A stretch of DNA of 64,000 bases. It comes from Lampris incognitus. Its lineage: Eukaryota > Chordata > Actinopteri > Lampriformes > Lampridae. Every line of letters begins with the position of its first letter. The stretch's first letter is position 1. Both the position numbers and the translations under genes were made by a program. Under the pieces are notes generated by a model, which made no database searches, was not told the DNA's origin, and was given only the letters and a program-made list of their open reading frames with translations. The stretch covers positions 50,627,682 through 50,691,681 of the forward strand of contig NC_079219.1 in NCBI RefSeq assembly GCF_029633865.1, read 5' to 3'. Below are positions 12,201-22,319 of this stretch, in pieces.

Positions 12201-15200
12201 CTCCTCTATTCATCTATACACTCTTTATAGACATCTATACCTAAACACTCCTCTATTCATCTACACACTCTGTATAGACATCTATACCTAAACACTCATC
12301 TATTCATCTATACACTCTGTATATACATCTATACCTAAACACTCCTCTATTCATCTATACACTCTGTATAGACATCTATACCTAAACACTCCTTTATTCA
12401 TCTATACACTCTGTATAGACATCTATACCTAAACACTCCTCTACTCGTTTATACACTCTGTATAGACATCTATACCTAAACACTCCTCTATTCATCTATA
12501 CACTCTGTATAGACATCTATACCTAAACACTCCTCTATTCATCTATACACTATGTACAGACATCTATACCTAAACACTCCTCTATTCATCTACACACTCT
12601 GGATAGACATCTATACCTAAACACTCCTCTATTCATCTACACATTCTGTATAGACATCTATACCTAAACACTCCTCTATTCATCTATACACTATGTACAG
12701 ACATCTATACCTAAACACTCCTCTAGTCATCTGTACACTCTGTATAGACATCTATACCTAAACACTCCTCTTCTGTTGGTCAAGGTTTAGAACCAGCGAC
12801 TGCAGGAAACAATACACAATTCAGTACTTCAACAGTATTTATTGTTTTTTTTTATCTACAAAAGTAACTATATCAACTTAGTTTTTTCAACATGCATTGG
12901 TGCCATCCGATATGTAAAATAGCATATCCCTAGAACAATAATATTGGTATCTCTGGAAAGGTAACATTCTCCTCTGTCTTGTCATAATGGCTGATATGAA
13001 ATTTAGGGAGGTCACAGCCCCGCTAAAAGCGATATAATAACGTCCATGCCTGCCATGGCCACTACGGGGTTAATTTTCAGTGGCTCCATATCCAAATTTC
13101 TTCTAAACATATTACGCTACATATGTACCAAGTTTGACGCTTTTATCACAAAATGCACAATCCTTATGAATATTGGAGCTAAGCTGCCCCACTACTAGTC
13201 ATCAGAGGTCATAAGTGCATCTTCTCTCTAAACAAGCATCTAAGAGCAAAACCAGTGTTAAAGTAAAAGCGCAAGAAAGATTTTTTTTAAATGAGTGAAT
13301 ACAATAAGTGCTAAGAGCAAGTAACAGGGTAGTAGTTCTTAAAGAGGAGAGTTTTCAACCTGTGCCGAAAGATGGGCAGCGACTCCGCTGTCCTGACATC
13401 AGTGGGGAGTTCATTCCACCACTGTGGGGCCAGGACAGAACAGAGCCGTGACCGAGTCGATCGGCAGCAGGGGCCTCTGAGCAACGGGGCCCTCAGGTGT
13501 CCTGAGGCAGCAGAGCGAAGTGGTCGGGCGGGGTGTAGGTCTTTACCATGGCCTGGAGATAGGAAGGAGCTGTTCCTTTTACTGCCCTGTAGGCTAGCAC
13601 CGGAGTCTTAAACTGGATGCGAGTAGCTACTGGGAGCCAGTGTAGGAACATGAGAAGGGGAGTTGTGTGGGAGAACTTAGGGCGGTTGAGCACCAGACGA
13701 GCTGCAGCTTTCTGAACAAGCTCCAGAGGTCTGATGGCTGACGCCGGGGCACCAGCAAGGAGGGAGTTGCCATAATCCAGCCGGTACATGACCAGTGCCT
13801 GGATGAGCACCTGTGCCATCTCATCGGTGAGGGATGAGCGAAGCCTCCTGATGTTATAGAGGAGAAATCTGCAGGAGCAAGCAACCGATGCAACGTTTGC
13901 AGCAAACGACAGTTGGTCGTCCAGGATCACACCCAGATTCCTCGCAGTCCAAGTTGGCATCACCACAGTGTTGACAATGGTGATGGCCAGGTCAATTGTG
14001 ATGACCAACGGTCCCACTGCCGGGATTGGTAGTGTGTGGCACTGAATCTTATATTAGTTAAACCCATGATGATTACATTATCAGAGTCATTGAGCCGGCA
14101 AATAAATGTATACATGAGAATTCTTAGAAGAGCCTGAAAGGTATTGACTCCTGCAACCACAAACATTTCACTTGCACTACACCATCTAGGTCTTTTTAGT
14201 AGTATTCTCATAGCATCATTTTAAGCTACTCGAAGCCTCTGTAAGCTTGCTTTTTTATAGATTGACCACAGATGTGCAGTATAAAGTGGTGTGCAATATG
14301 CTCTGAACAGAGACATCTTCACACTAACTGAACACATATCAGTGACAGTGTTTGCTTGTGCATCCATCATGCAGCATTGCCTATAAATATCATCATCGTC
14401 TGTCATTTGTTCAGTAATATAGTGCCCAAGATATTTCACCTTATTACATACCCCAAGATTATTATCAGACAATTTAAAATCAGGAAATGTTAGATAACTG
14501 ACCTCTTTGGTTCTGCAGATCATGACAACACTCTTACTAGCATTGTATTTGATATCCTGCTCCACACCATACACAGAACATATATCAAGGAGCTGCTGGA
14601 GACCAGCGCTACAGGGACTAAGAATGACGAGGTCATCTGCATACATAATATGGTTCGCCAAGGTATTACCAGTCATGCACCCAGTGTTACAGGCTTTCAA
14701 CTGCTGGGACAAATTATCAATATATAAATTGTAAAGAACTGGAGACAGAATTCCCCCTTGTCTGACACCATTGCTAACCCCAAATGGGGCTGAAACGCTA
14801 TTACCCCATTTCACTTGCATAGTCTGGTGGGCATACCAATAATCCAGAATTCTCACAATGTATTTAGGCACCTCTCTTTGACTCAATTTAACAAACAGTT
14901 TTCTATGATTAACACGATCAAAAGCTTTGGAAGCATCAATAAAACACATAAGAACCGATGAGTTTTGGCCTCTGTATTTGTTGATAATTTCCTTTAAGGC
15001 ATATATATATAAGTCAGTGCCATGTTTAGTTTTAAAACCAAACTGGTTATCCGTGGAGTTGATAAATATGCACTCTATCCAGCAGGATTCTTTCTAGGAC
15101 TTCTGACAGTAGAGCTATAGGCCTGTAGTTCTCTAGGCTGCATACTTTACCAGCTTTGTCCTTAATGACTGGCATTATCAGTACAGACAACATTGAGTCT

Positions 15201-18200
15201 GGTAACAAGCCATGGATCATAAAGCTAATAAAACAAATAGCAAGGAGAGGCGCTATCCTCAAACTGGCATAATTAAGATTTTCAGCAGTAATATTGTAAT
15301 GTCCGTAGACGCCTTGTCTTACTGACATAAGAATAATTCAAGAACGAGCCGACTTCGTAGGTTCTTAACTGTGTAGCTTTTACTAGCGTTCATCCGACAT
15401 ACAACCTTCATAACATGCGCTTCTAACTTCCTGTATACGTCACACGCACTGCACGTACACCCGTGATTAGGTCAAGTTAAACCCGTGACCTTTCATTCAT
15501 TACAAATATGATCTAAGTCACTTGCTTTGTTAACGGACAGCTTGTCTATAGTTTGGTACACCTCATGTCACATGATCACCATTGAATCATCACTCTCAAT
15601 ATTACCCACCTTATACAGATCACTTTGGACATAGTTGAATAAAGCACCACAATACCGCCTTAACTCAGCAATATTGTCTGTGCCGGAGATACCATCAACA
15701 GTGCACGTGGAGATATTTTACACTTGTTGAGAGCTCTCACTTCTTTCCAAAAATTAGCAGGATTATTTCCTAGCAGCTTCTTAGCCATGGAGTCTGCCCT
15801 CATGGCATGCTCATTTTTACAAATGAAGCAAATGCCGTACTTGCATCTTGCATTAGTGTGCCATTAGTGTGCCATGCCTACTATTTGTGTTCAAGTTCAG
15901 GCCCTTGTCTTGGTCTGCCTGCCATAGCCCATAATTTAAAGCAGTTGTCACCAACCCTGCTCCTGGAGAGCTACCGTCCTATCGGTTTTCACTCCAACCC
16001 TAATTTAACACACCTGATTTTACTGATTACCTGCTTAACAAGCCCTTGATTAATTGAATCAGGTGTGTTAAATTAGGGTTGGAGTGAAAACTGGCAGGAC
16101 TGTAGCTCTCCAGCAGCACGGTTGGCGACCACTGGTTTAAAGGCTTCACGGACTTCTTCATGATACCCAACTACATACTTGTTCCCACCAGGCCTGATGT
16201 TATGTGTCTTATTTCATTACTTATACTAGGGCTTACTACCTTCATACAGACCACTAACAATATCATCATACACGCAGCAGAGATCTCTCCTATGCCTCAT
16301 ATCCTTACAATTAATGTCTCTGCACATAACTGCATCTCTAAATAGATGTATATTACCCAAGGTTTCATGTACTCCAGCCACGATGTAGTGTGTTATGTAT
16401 GTGAAAGTATTTGTAGGCAACATCACTTTGCTTGACAATATAAGATTATTATCTTGACAGAACTGAGCCATGTGATTAGCAAATAATGAATTCCTGTCTG
16501 AGATATCAGCATTCAAATCCCCGATGACATACACACTGGAAGAAGTATCTTGTATAAAGGAATTGATGAATGCAAGCCTATGTAAATATTCTTCCTCATT
16601 CTGCTGGCATTCATAGGGTGTATACACATTTAGGATAAAGAATTCCCTGTCATTGTGAGTAAACTGTATCGCAGTGCACCAGTCAACACCAAGCCTAACC
16701 ACATTTATCCATGAGTCGAGCCTCTTATTCCATAGAATAGCCACACCCCCTGGTATCCTGCCTCTGACTATTCCCACGCCAAGGTCAGTTGTAGACTCCC
16801 CAACCCCATGAAAGCTCTTGCTTGTTTCATGCTATAAACTTTTGCAACTGATGTTTTAAAAAAAATGCAAAAGTGAATAAAAATCTTAGTTGAATCAACA
16901 GCTGTGAGTGGGTCAAATAGTTTCATGTCTGCATTTATGAAAGAAATGCCAGAAACATGTTTGACAGGACAGCAGAAAGGAACGCTCATCTGGGAAATAC
17001 AAACTCTCCTTCAGTCCTGCCAGCTTCCACCCTGATCCATTATGGCTGATGATTTCAGTCCTGCTTGGATCAGATTCATTCAGTCCACCACATCCAGAGC
17101 AACTTTAAGAAGCTACAAGGCTCCAATACTGTAGGTCACATTTCTATATTTCTACATACCAGCACTTTGGAGAACAAGCCTTTTCTGAACTTCCTTATGG
17201 AATACCTCCTAAAAGCAAGAGAACTCAGCCCAGACTTATGAGTGTGGGTGCTCATCTGAAAGGCCAGAAATAAAGGTGCACACAGTGCTTTTTATGTAAA
17301 GAGGACTCTTCCCCACACCAGAACTCTAGACCAACCTGCCCAGTGTTTTGTTTTGTGTTTTTGGTTGTTCCGCTATTTGTTTACCTAAAGTCATTTCAGT
17401 GTCTTTAGTAAAGTTACCAAGTCTAAAATCACACATTGCAACACCAACTGCCCTGTAGAAGGTAACATCATTTGGAGTTTGGTCTCCTTTCTGCTGTGCT
17501 TACCTGCTCCACAGTGTGCAGTTGGTAGCAGCTGGCGTTTGTGACAAAGTCCCGAGTGAAGACAGCGGCTCCAACCAGCCAGCTGAGAGCCAACAGGAAG
17601 TCAGACACGCTGAGCAGGAACAGAGGCTGCAGCTGGAACACACAAACCTGTTACCATGCCGACACATCACCGCACACAGTCCTCCATCCATGTTACTGCA
17701 GTAACATGACGGAGGATGATATAGTAGATGATACCCAGAGCCACCTGCGGTAACACTCTCTGTGTAGGATGGGGTAATGTTGTAATACTGCATTGTAATA
17801 TTGCTGCAACATTGTATAAGTAAAATGTAATCTGCTTTATCATTTTCACTCTCCAACACACAGACAACCACACAGATCTTAAGAATAAGGACACCTCTAA
17901 CCTCATCTGATTTGGTGACCCAAATGTATCCCCATCTTTAAGGATTTCACCCCCAGCTTCAACATTAATCAGTTTGTCTACTGTAAGACAGTATTTTTCT
18001 TGCACTTGCATCTGTACCAACAATGCCAAGCTAAATTCATAGAGCATGTAATACACGTCTCTCTCTGTCCGTCTCTCTCTGTCTGTCTGTGTGTCTCTTT
18101 CTGTCTGTCTGTCAGTCTCTGTCAGTCTTTTTGTCCACCTCTCTCTCTCTCTGTCTGTCGGTCTCTGTCTGTTTGTCTGTCTGTGTCTCTGTCTGTCTGT

Positions 18201-19982
18201 CCATCTCTCTCTGTCTCTATCTGTCTGTCTGTCTGTCTGTTTGTCTGTGTGAGGTGAATTTGTGTTTATGTTGGGCTATGCAAGTAGAGTTGATGTAAGT
18301 TTGAAATTCTGTTTGTTGTCACAAATACTTGTTTAGACTGCTCAGTGTTTTTTTTCTGAAACTGTTTTCATTTTATGAGCAGGATTATAAAAAGATCATT
18401 ATGTCTGAATATCAGCTGTTGGACTGGAATGTTGTCTGAATAAATGTACTTTGAAAAACATCTCTCTGTGTCTCTCGGTCTCCTTCATTGGAAGCAGGTT
18501 CAGTGAAGAAGTGTGAGGACAGCACACGTCTTCTCACCTCGGGTGTGCTGGCGAGTCTTTGGGACGTAATGTAAACCAAGATGGAGGTCGAGCCGAGAAT
18601 GCTGCAAAGGAGCAGTGGTGCAAAAACAATGTCATCAAATTATTTCACATGTTGAGAGCAGCTTAACCCCTTTTTATTTCACAAATAAATCTGATTTTGT
18701 ACTGATTTCACCCCAAGTAATTTTGTTTGGATCAATTAAGTTTTTTGTGTGTTTTATATACAATACAGGCTAAATCAAACTTGCCAATATACTTCTATGC
18801 AAATTTTCAACAAGCTAATAAAGTAAATGATAAGCCAATCAAATTAAGTGTATATTTAAACCTAATTAAGTTTTCCTGAGTATCTTGTAAACTATCAGTG
18901 ATGTACACTCACTGGCTGCTCCATCCAGAGACATTTACACTGATTTATTTAGATATCGTGGGGACATGAACACACTGACCTCAGAACTGCCATCATGAGC
19001 TGAATCCACCTGACTGCTTCATACACCTTCAGACGAGACAAACAACTCCCATGAAACACTACAGCGGCTGTCACACATTTCTTTACACACACATAAAAAA
19101 AAAAATTTAAATAAAAAAATATATATATATGCGTAACCGGTTATTTTCTTGCCCGGTGCGGGATTCGATACGAAATGTACTGCACCACAAGGCGACATCA
19201 CTAACCGCTCGGCTAAAGGGTCAACCGCGCTCGGTTAGTGATGTCGCCTTGTGATGCAGTACACCTCGTATCGAATCCCGCACCGGGCAAGAAAATAACC
19301 AGTTACATATATATATGTATAGTATATCAAACAAGCAAGCACACATTTACGAGAATTTAACGTCTTCTTCTCCTCAGAAGACTCCTTAGAAAATGAATCC
19401 ATTGGGTTCAGTTACACGAGTAATTAGTCACCCGTCAATCACTCATAAATCACTCTGGCAACCTCACAGCCGAGAAAATTAACAGCCACTAAAATCTGAG
19501 TTTCATGTTTTCATCTTCCCGTCAAAAACCAAAGTATCCTGAGAGCAGGATGTCCAAATCGTGACACGCAAAGGCGTTTTGAAAACACAGCAGTCCCGTA
19601 CTGACAAAACCGATACCCAGGCCCCTGGATCGCAGAGAGGCTGAATGAAAAACGTGGTTACACTTTATTTTTTCCTGGTAACGAGGTGGTAATTATCACG
19701 TAATTTCTCAGAAATAAGGTTGAAATTACCTTGTTATTTGGGTTAGGGTTAGCTGTAAAATTAGCTGTAAAAACTACCGCCCTATTACCAGGAAATTGCT
19801 AGGTAATTTCCAACAACTTTCACGAAATGATTAGACAAGACCTCTGAAGTTGTGTTGTGTCTGTCTGTCTGTTTCTGTCTGCACATCTGTCTGTTACTCA
19901 CGCTGGTCCAGTCGACAGCTCCAGTCGTGTTCTGCTGGCTGCCGTTACAAAAGATCACCTCAGGACTTAATGCAGATGACAT
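263..19982 (-). CDS. tmem116: Transmembrane protein 116, orphan 7TM protein (3' end off the window)
   Basis: Spliced minus-strand gene. Exons in order: 19902-19982 (ATG at 19982), 18980-19026, 18538-18601, 17504-17632, 9374-9478, 4284-4333, 3628-3711, 2961-3096, 1667-1811, 1363-1409 (tentative), 263-385. Reading phases agree at every junction, giving about 337 residues before the left edge. The match to vertebrate TMEM116 is clear in segments such as LLMTPV, NFSQ followed by the C-LLMH motif, LYRRIVTSAGYLG (human LYKKFVKSTGFLG) and the CWGP motif. Several hydrophobic helices are visible, one containing FLLSVSDFLLALSWLVG, which resembles GPCR helix 2. N-glycosylation sequons (NGS, NTT, NAS, NLS, NFS) lie in predicted outer segments. 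The short N-terminus starts MSSALSPEV. The 1363-1409 exon is the weakest: it fits the required phase and has a good acceptor, but its donor is poor. Family function is not established; a rhodopsin-like receptor fold in the plasma membrane is an inference. The intron at 9479-17503 is swollen by nested LINEs. Confidence 0.87.
388..863. repeat. 20-bp minisatellite next to a tmem116 splice acceptor
   Basis: About 24 tandem units of about 20 bp. Two variants alternate, differing mainly at TGATCATC versus CCATCATC, each followed by TAAAATACCAG. Some units are one base short. On the minus strand each unit ends in GGTATTTTAG, which resembles a 3' splice site. The array starts within a few bases of the acceptor (AAAG) of the tmem116 exon 263-385. 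Confidence 0.95.
864..1362. other. Intronic sequence without a recognised element
   Basis: AT-rich tmem116 intron sequence between the minisatellite and the tentative exon 1363-1409. I see no ORF, repeat family or inverted repeat here. Confidence 0.5.
1935..2266 (-). mobile_element. tRNA-derived SINE, composite copy
   Basis: On the minus strand a tRNA-like head with box A (TGGCCCAATGGTTGGCAC) and box B (GGGTTTGAACCCC) is followed by the conserved body found in copies at 7.7, 10.6, 20.4, 60.6 and 61.1 kb. The tail contains GATGGGTTAAATGC, which also occurs at 22.2 kb. Box A and box B are the internal Pol III promoter of such SINEs. Lies in a tmem116 intron. Confidence 0.75.
2408..2832 (-). 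mobile_element. tRNA-derived SINE, second family
   Basis: On the minus strand it begins GGGCGTCCAGGTGGTGTAGC (box A region) with box B GGTTCGAATCCCC, then a GC-rich body ending in a T-rich stretch near 2410. A plus-strand copy lies at 62465-62880, so this family flanks the window. Minus-strand ORFs across it are chance. Confidence 0.75.
3097..3627. other. tmem116 intron, nothing recognised
   Basis: Intron between the exons 2961-3096 and 3628-3711. Short ORFs exist on both strands but none looks like a protein family. Confidence 0.5.
4800..6590 (-). mobile_element. Tx1/L1-like LINE, 5'-truncated and decayed ORF2
   Basis: Minus-strand reverse-transcriptase remains at about 6310-6480 show GCPISPHIF and the catalytic LADD box. 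A 187-codon open stretch at 5074-5637 matches the C-terminal region of L1/Tx1-type ORF2, including a CSFC zinc-knuckle-like motif followed by GEHPETLL. Stops and frame changes separate the pieces. The AT-rich 3' part reaches about 4800. It sits in the tmem116 intron 4334-9373. The exact clade within L1/Tx1 is an inference. Confidence 0.75.
6570..7655 (+). mobile_element. hAT DNA transposon remnant (BED finger plus transposase)
   Basis: From ATG 6902 the plus strand encodes a BED-type zinc finger (CKIC, then TNLIRHLK), interrupted by a stop after WQWFG. Next comes hAT transposase sequence with HYIAKDMALVSVVE and GFKKLINTLDPKY at 7146-7334. At 7453-7660 the ITTDNGANI and LQCFGHWLHLAIG motifs of the catalytic core follow. 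Frame changes between these blocks make it inactive. The 3' part is cut off by the SINE at 7656. Related to ZBED/hAT transposases. Confidence 0.8.
7656..8015 (+). mobile_element. tRNA-derived SINE, plus orientation
   Basis: Same body as the SINE at 1935-2266, beginning near a box B-like GGGTTCAAACCCC, with an internal GT tract and G run and ending in the GGATAA/GGATAATGGCTGG tail typical of this family. It joins directly to the hAT remnant. Confidence 0.75.
8022..8117 (-). mobile_element. Penelope-like terminal (pLTR) fragment
   Basis: Contains the recurring block GAGGTCACTTAG-TGAGTGAT-AAAAC and the TCCAGATGAACTGATTCAA end shared with the Penelope-like element at 30518-31772. Confidence 0.65.
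8284..8710. repeat. Interspersed repeat bounded by GGGTCA-N4-TGACCC palindromes
   Basis: GGGTCA-N4-TGACCC occurs at 8284-8299, 8655-8670 and 8683-8698, always with a 4-base spacer. The first follows TTAA directly. Between them (about 8320-8520) is a common teleost interspersed sequence with TTTTATTTGTATAGCCCAAT. A nonautonomous piggyBac-like element is one reading, since TTAA is its target. Confidence 0.5.
9108..9315. mobile_element. Foldback repeat, Penelope-terminus-like
   Basis: Two arms of about 90 bp in inverted orientation, near-identical, separated by a short spacer around 9210-9222. Each arm carries GGATGAGAGGCGAAACGTC. This parallels the AGATGAGTGATGAAACGTT core of the Penelope terminal fragments elsewhere in the window. 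Lies just left of the tmem116 exon 9374-9478. Confidence 0.7.
10250..10735 (-). mobile_element. tRNA-derived SINE with internal CA and 20-bp expansions
   Basis: Head on the right (box A GGCGCAGTGGTTAGCGC, box B near GGTTCGAGCTCCG), tail with GGATAGATGG on the left. The body has gained a CA tract at about 10390-10420 and four to five tandem copies of a 20-bp unit (CCCCTGACCTACATGTCTTC) at 10467-10548. The adjacent 10155-10250 stretch resembles a retroelement 3' end. Confidence 0.75.
10976..13193. mobile_element. Foldback element: about 320-bp inverted arms around a satellite core
   Basis: The left arm (about 10976-11300) and right arm (about 12870-13193) are inverted copies. Shared landmarks include GGCAGCTTAGC, TTGTGCATTTTGTGATAAAA, GTCCATGCCTGCCATGGCCA and ACATTCTCCTCTGTCTTGTC. 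The interior is almost wholly the 47-bp satellite at 11310-12775, with no coding capacity. Similar ACTACT-AG bases beside each end could be a target duplication. Superfamily unknown; foldback DNA elements with tandem-repeat interiors are known elsewhere, so this is probably a nonautonomous DNA transposon. Confidence 0.75.
11310..12775. repeat. 47-bp satellite array
   Basis: About 31 tandem copies of a 47-bp unit built from ACATCTATACCTAAACACTC, CTCTATTCATCTATACACT and STGTATAG. Units differ by scattered point changes with no obvious higher-order repeat. The apparent 65-codon ORF inside is only the repeat translated. Confidence 0.95.
14018..16790 (-). mobile_element. Non-LTR LINE with endonuclease and RT, decayed
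   Basis: Minus strand: an APE-type endonuclease domain (16226-16777; GGVAILWNKRL, VIGDLNADISDR), then an RT segment at 15047-15328 (IKDKAGKVCSLENYRPIAL) and a long RT block at 14221-14949 (FIDASKAFDRVNH, GVRQGGILSPVLYNLYIDNL, catalytic YADD). C-terminal sequence continues to 13960 (NDAMRILLKRPRW). A stop lies where the family has a tyrosine before NDAMRIL. Unrelated sequence at 15330-15600 and a MITE at 15942-16134 interrupt it. I place it near the CR1/L2 group but am not sure of the clade. Confidence 0.75.
15942..16134. mobile_element. Palindromic hAT-type MITE inside a LINE
   Basis: 193 bp. Begins CAGTTGTCACCAACCCTGCT and ends with the inverted GGTTGGCGACCACTG. The two halves pair over about 85 bp around a short centre. 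It is flanked by 8-bp repeats ATTTAAAG and GTTTAAAG (7 of 8 match), as expected of hAT insertion. Confidence 0.85.
18058..18250. repeat. GTCT/CTCT microsatellite
   Basis: Interrupted tetranucleotide tract in the tmem116 intron between exons 17504-17632 and 18538-18601. ORFs rich in Ser, Leu, Cys and Val across it are artefacts. Confidence 0.9.
19128..19320. repeat. Foldback of a tRNA-like sequence
   Basis: Two inverted arms of about 85 bp. Each reads, from its outer to inner end on the opposite strand, AGCCGAGCGGTTAGTGATGT (box A-like), a short middle, then GTATCGAATCCCGCACCGGG (box B-like). Both outer ends run into TA repeats. The spacer is about 20-30 bp. The tRNA-like parts match a single copy at 32685-32760. 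Located in the first tmem116 intron. Confidence 0.75.
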
Positions 19983-20324
19983 AGTGACGACCCACAACGC
20001 AAAACACTGCAATTCACACACACACACACACACACACGCACGCACGCACGCACGAAACCACAACCCAGAATGTGGTCTAAAGAACTAAATTAAGACAGCT
20101 GATGGATCTGGTCTTGATGACCATGTTATGGATGTCCCTCCTGCAAAGAACCCTTTATGTATCACATTTAACTCCGCCCACCTTTTCATGTCTCACTTAA
20201 GCAACGCCTCCCCGCCCGGAATGAGGTCTATGACAGGTCACTTTCCTTTTGAGCGACGGCTCGGCAACCTACTGCCAACTGAGGACACCTGCTGGTCAAG
20301 AAGAGGCGACACGCTCTCTCATTT

Positions 20325-20925
20325 TCAACCACCCATCCATCAATCACCCAAACCGCTTATCCTGCTCTCAGGGTCGCGGGGATGCTGGAGCCTATCCCAG
20401 CAGTCACTGGGCAGCAACACACACATTCACACCTAGGGGCCATTTAGTACGGCCGATTCGCCTGACCTGCATGTCTTTGGACTGTGGGAGGAAACCCACG
20501 CAGACACGGGGAGAACATGCAAACTCCACACAGAGGACGACCCGGGACGACCCCCAAGGTTGGATAATCCCAGAGCTTGAACCCAAGACCTTCTTGCTTT
20601 GAGGCGACCGCCCTAACCACTGCGCCACCGTGGAGATATGAAGTGGCCTCATATCGTATCTATCTATCCATTCATCCATACCTGCCTAAGCCAGTTCAGA
20701 GTTATGGTCTGGGTTGTATCTCAGAGTGCGCTGGGTGGAAGGCAGACAGACACCCTAGTCGCTAGACCACCAAAAGTCCAATACACACCATCCACACTCA
20801 TGGGCAATTTATAGACTCAAATTCACCAATCATTCATGTCTTTGGATTGTGGGAGGAAACCAGACCCTCTTGCTGTGAGGTGACAGTGCTAACCACGAAG
20901 CCACCATGATGCCCAACCCTCATAT
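20325..20925 (-). mobile_element. Two adjacent tRNA-derived SINEs
   Basis: 20325-20640 is a good copy of the family at 7.7 and 10.6 kb, head at right (GGTGGCGCAGTGGTTAGGGC) and GGATAA tail at left. 20660-20925 is a diverged relative with the same TCTTTGGATTGTGGGAGGAA body block and a head near 20900. Both upstream of the tmem116 start. Confidence 0.7.
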
Positions 20926-21214
20926 TGTCAAGGAAATTATAAAGATGACAGCAAGCGGGCTGTAAAAACATGATATAACCAACACTAGCAGTGGTAGTGC
21001 CATGCTCTTCTAGCTATAGAAGGAATGAAACCTGCGAAGGGAGCAACTGTTGTGGCATAACGTTTTTGATTGTTTTGAAGATTTCGTGTTAAATTGTATT
21101 TGAAGAGTGAGACCAGACAATATGATTAGCAATATCGCTCTATAGGACGACATTACTGTGCATTTTGTAAAACAACTGTATGTCTACAGCTACATAAACT
21201 GTCTTCTTCTTTCG

Positions 21215-22137
21215 GCTGCTCCTGTTAGGGGTCACCACAGCGGATCATCTGTTTCCATCTCTTCCTGTTCTCTGCATCTCCCTCTGACACACCAACCACC
21301 TGCATCTCCTCTCTCACCACATCCATAAACCTCCTCTTTGGCCTTCCTCTTTTCCTCTTCCTTGGCAGCTCCATATTCAGCATCCTTCTCCCAATATACC
21401 CAGCATCTCTCCTCCACACATGTCCAAGCCATCTAAATCTAGCCTCTCTTGCTTTGTCTCCAAACTGTCCAACCTGAGCTGTCCTTCTAATATACTTGTT
21501 CCTAATCCTGTCCTTCGTCATCACTCCCAATGAAAATCTTAGCATCTTCAACTCTGCCACCTCCAGCTCCACCTCCTGTCTTTTCATCAGTGCCACTGTC
21601 TCCAAACCATACAACATAGCTGGTCTCACAACCATCTTGTAAACCTTCCCTTTAACTCTTGCTGGTACCCTTCTGTCCCAAATCACTCGACACTCTTCTC
21701 TCTCCACCCTGCCTGCACTCTCTTCTTCACCTCTCTTTTGCACTCCCCGTTACTCTGAACAGTTGACCCCAAGTATTTAAACTCATACGCCCTCCTCACC
21801 TCTACTCCTTGTATCCTTACTATTCCACTGTCCTCCCTCTCATTCACGCATATGTATTCTGTCTTGCTCCTACTTTCATTCCTCTTCTCTCCAGTGTATA
21901 CCCCCACCTCTCCAGGCTCTCCTCAACCTGCACCCTACTCTCACTACAGCTTTTTTGTTACAGCTACATAAACTGTTATATGGATTTCCAGCCAAATGAA
22001 TGCTTAGCGACGGTTTCTCTCGACCGTTGAATTTTAACAGATGAAAAATTGAAGGGTGAACATTAAGAAGGAACAATCTGTATTTAATGTGACTACAATA
22101 CATAAAATGTGTGTATGCAAAAGTGATTTTGCATCAA
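21215..22137 (-). mobile_element. RTE LINE 3' end fused to an unrelated 190-bp leader
   Basis: 21225-21949 encodes the RT C-terminus of an RTE-type LINE (PAMLYGLETVALMKRQE, FRWLGHVWRRDAGYIGRR, KRKRGRPKRR). At 21950 it switches to about 190 bp of non-RTE sequence. The same chimeric join occurs in inverted orientation at 43260-44180. A frame change near 21700 separates the upstream ORF (EFKYLGSTVQSNGE). Confidence 0.8.
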
Positions 22138-22179
22138 ACAACGGGACAATAATAGTGCACTGTAAATAACACTGAAACC

Positions 22180-22315
22180 CGAGGAACTGGAGTTGGTCCC
22201 TGGGTGTCGCACTGCGGCTGCCCACTGTTTCAAGTGTGTGTACAGAGGATGGGTTAAATGCAGAGAATAAATTTAATTCTATCTATGAAAAGTGATAATA
22301 AAGTAGCTTCTTCTT
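22180..22315 (+). mobile_element. Retroposon 3' tail fragment
   Basis: Contains CCTGGGTGTCGCACTGCGGC, GGATGGGTTAAATGCAGAGA and a TTCTTCTTCT end. The same tail is present, inverted, in the composite SINE at 1935-2045. Confidence 0.6.
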
Positions 22316-22319
22316 CTAA

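Larger units (their letters stand above)
10880..14017 (-). mobile_element. L2/CR1-like LINE, 3' part, split by a foldback element
   Basis: A 174-codon open stretch at 13493-14017 encodes the C-terminal RT region (LDDQLSF, RFLLYNIRRLR, LDYGNSLLAG, LHWLPVATRIQFK). This block is shared by teleost L2/CR1-type LINEs. The 3' UTR continues left to 13200 and resumes at 10880-10975, ending in an ATTAC tandem tail at about 10884-10900. The intervening 10976-13193 is a younger insertion. The copy is 5'-truncated at about 14018. Confidence 0.75.

Noticed and set aside
18000-18298. Ser/Leu/Cys-rich ORFs of 69-85 codons
   Set aside because: They translate the GTCT microsatellite in a tmem116 intron.
19128-19320. 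Possible genuine tRNA genes
   Set aside because: Boxes A and B are present, but I cannot form a convincing acceptor stem and anticodon arm, and the two copies form an inverted dimer like other SINE-derived repeats.
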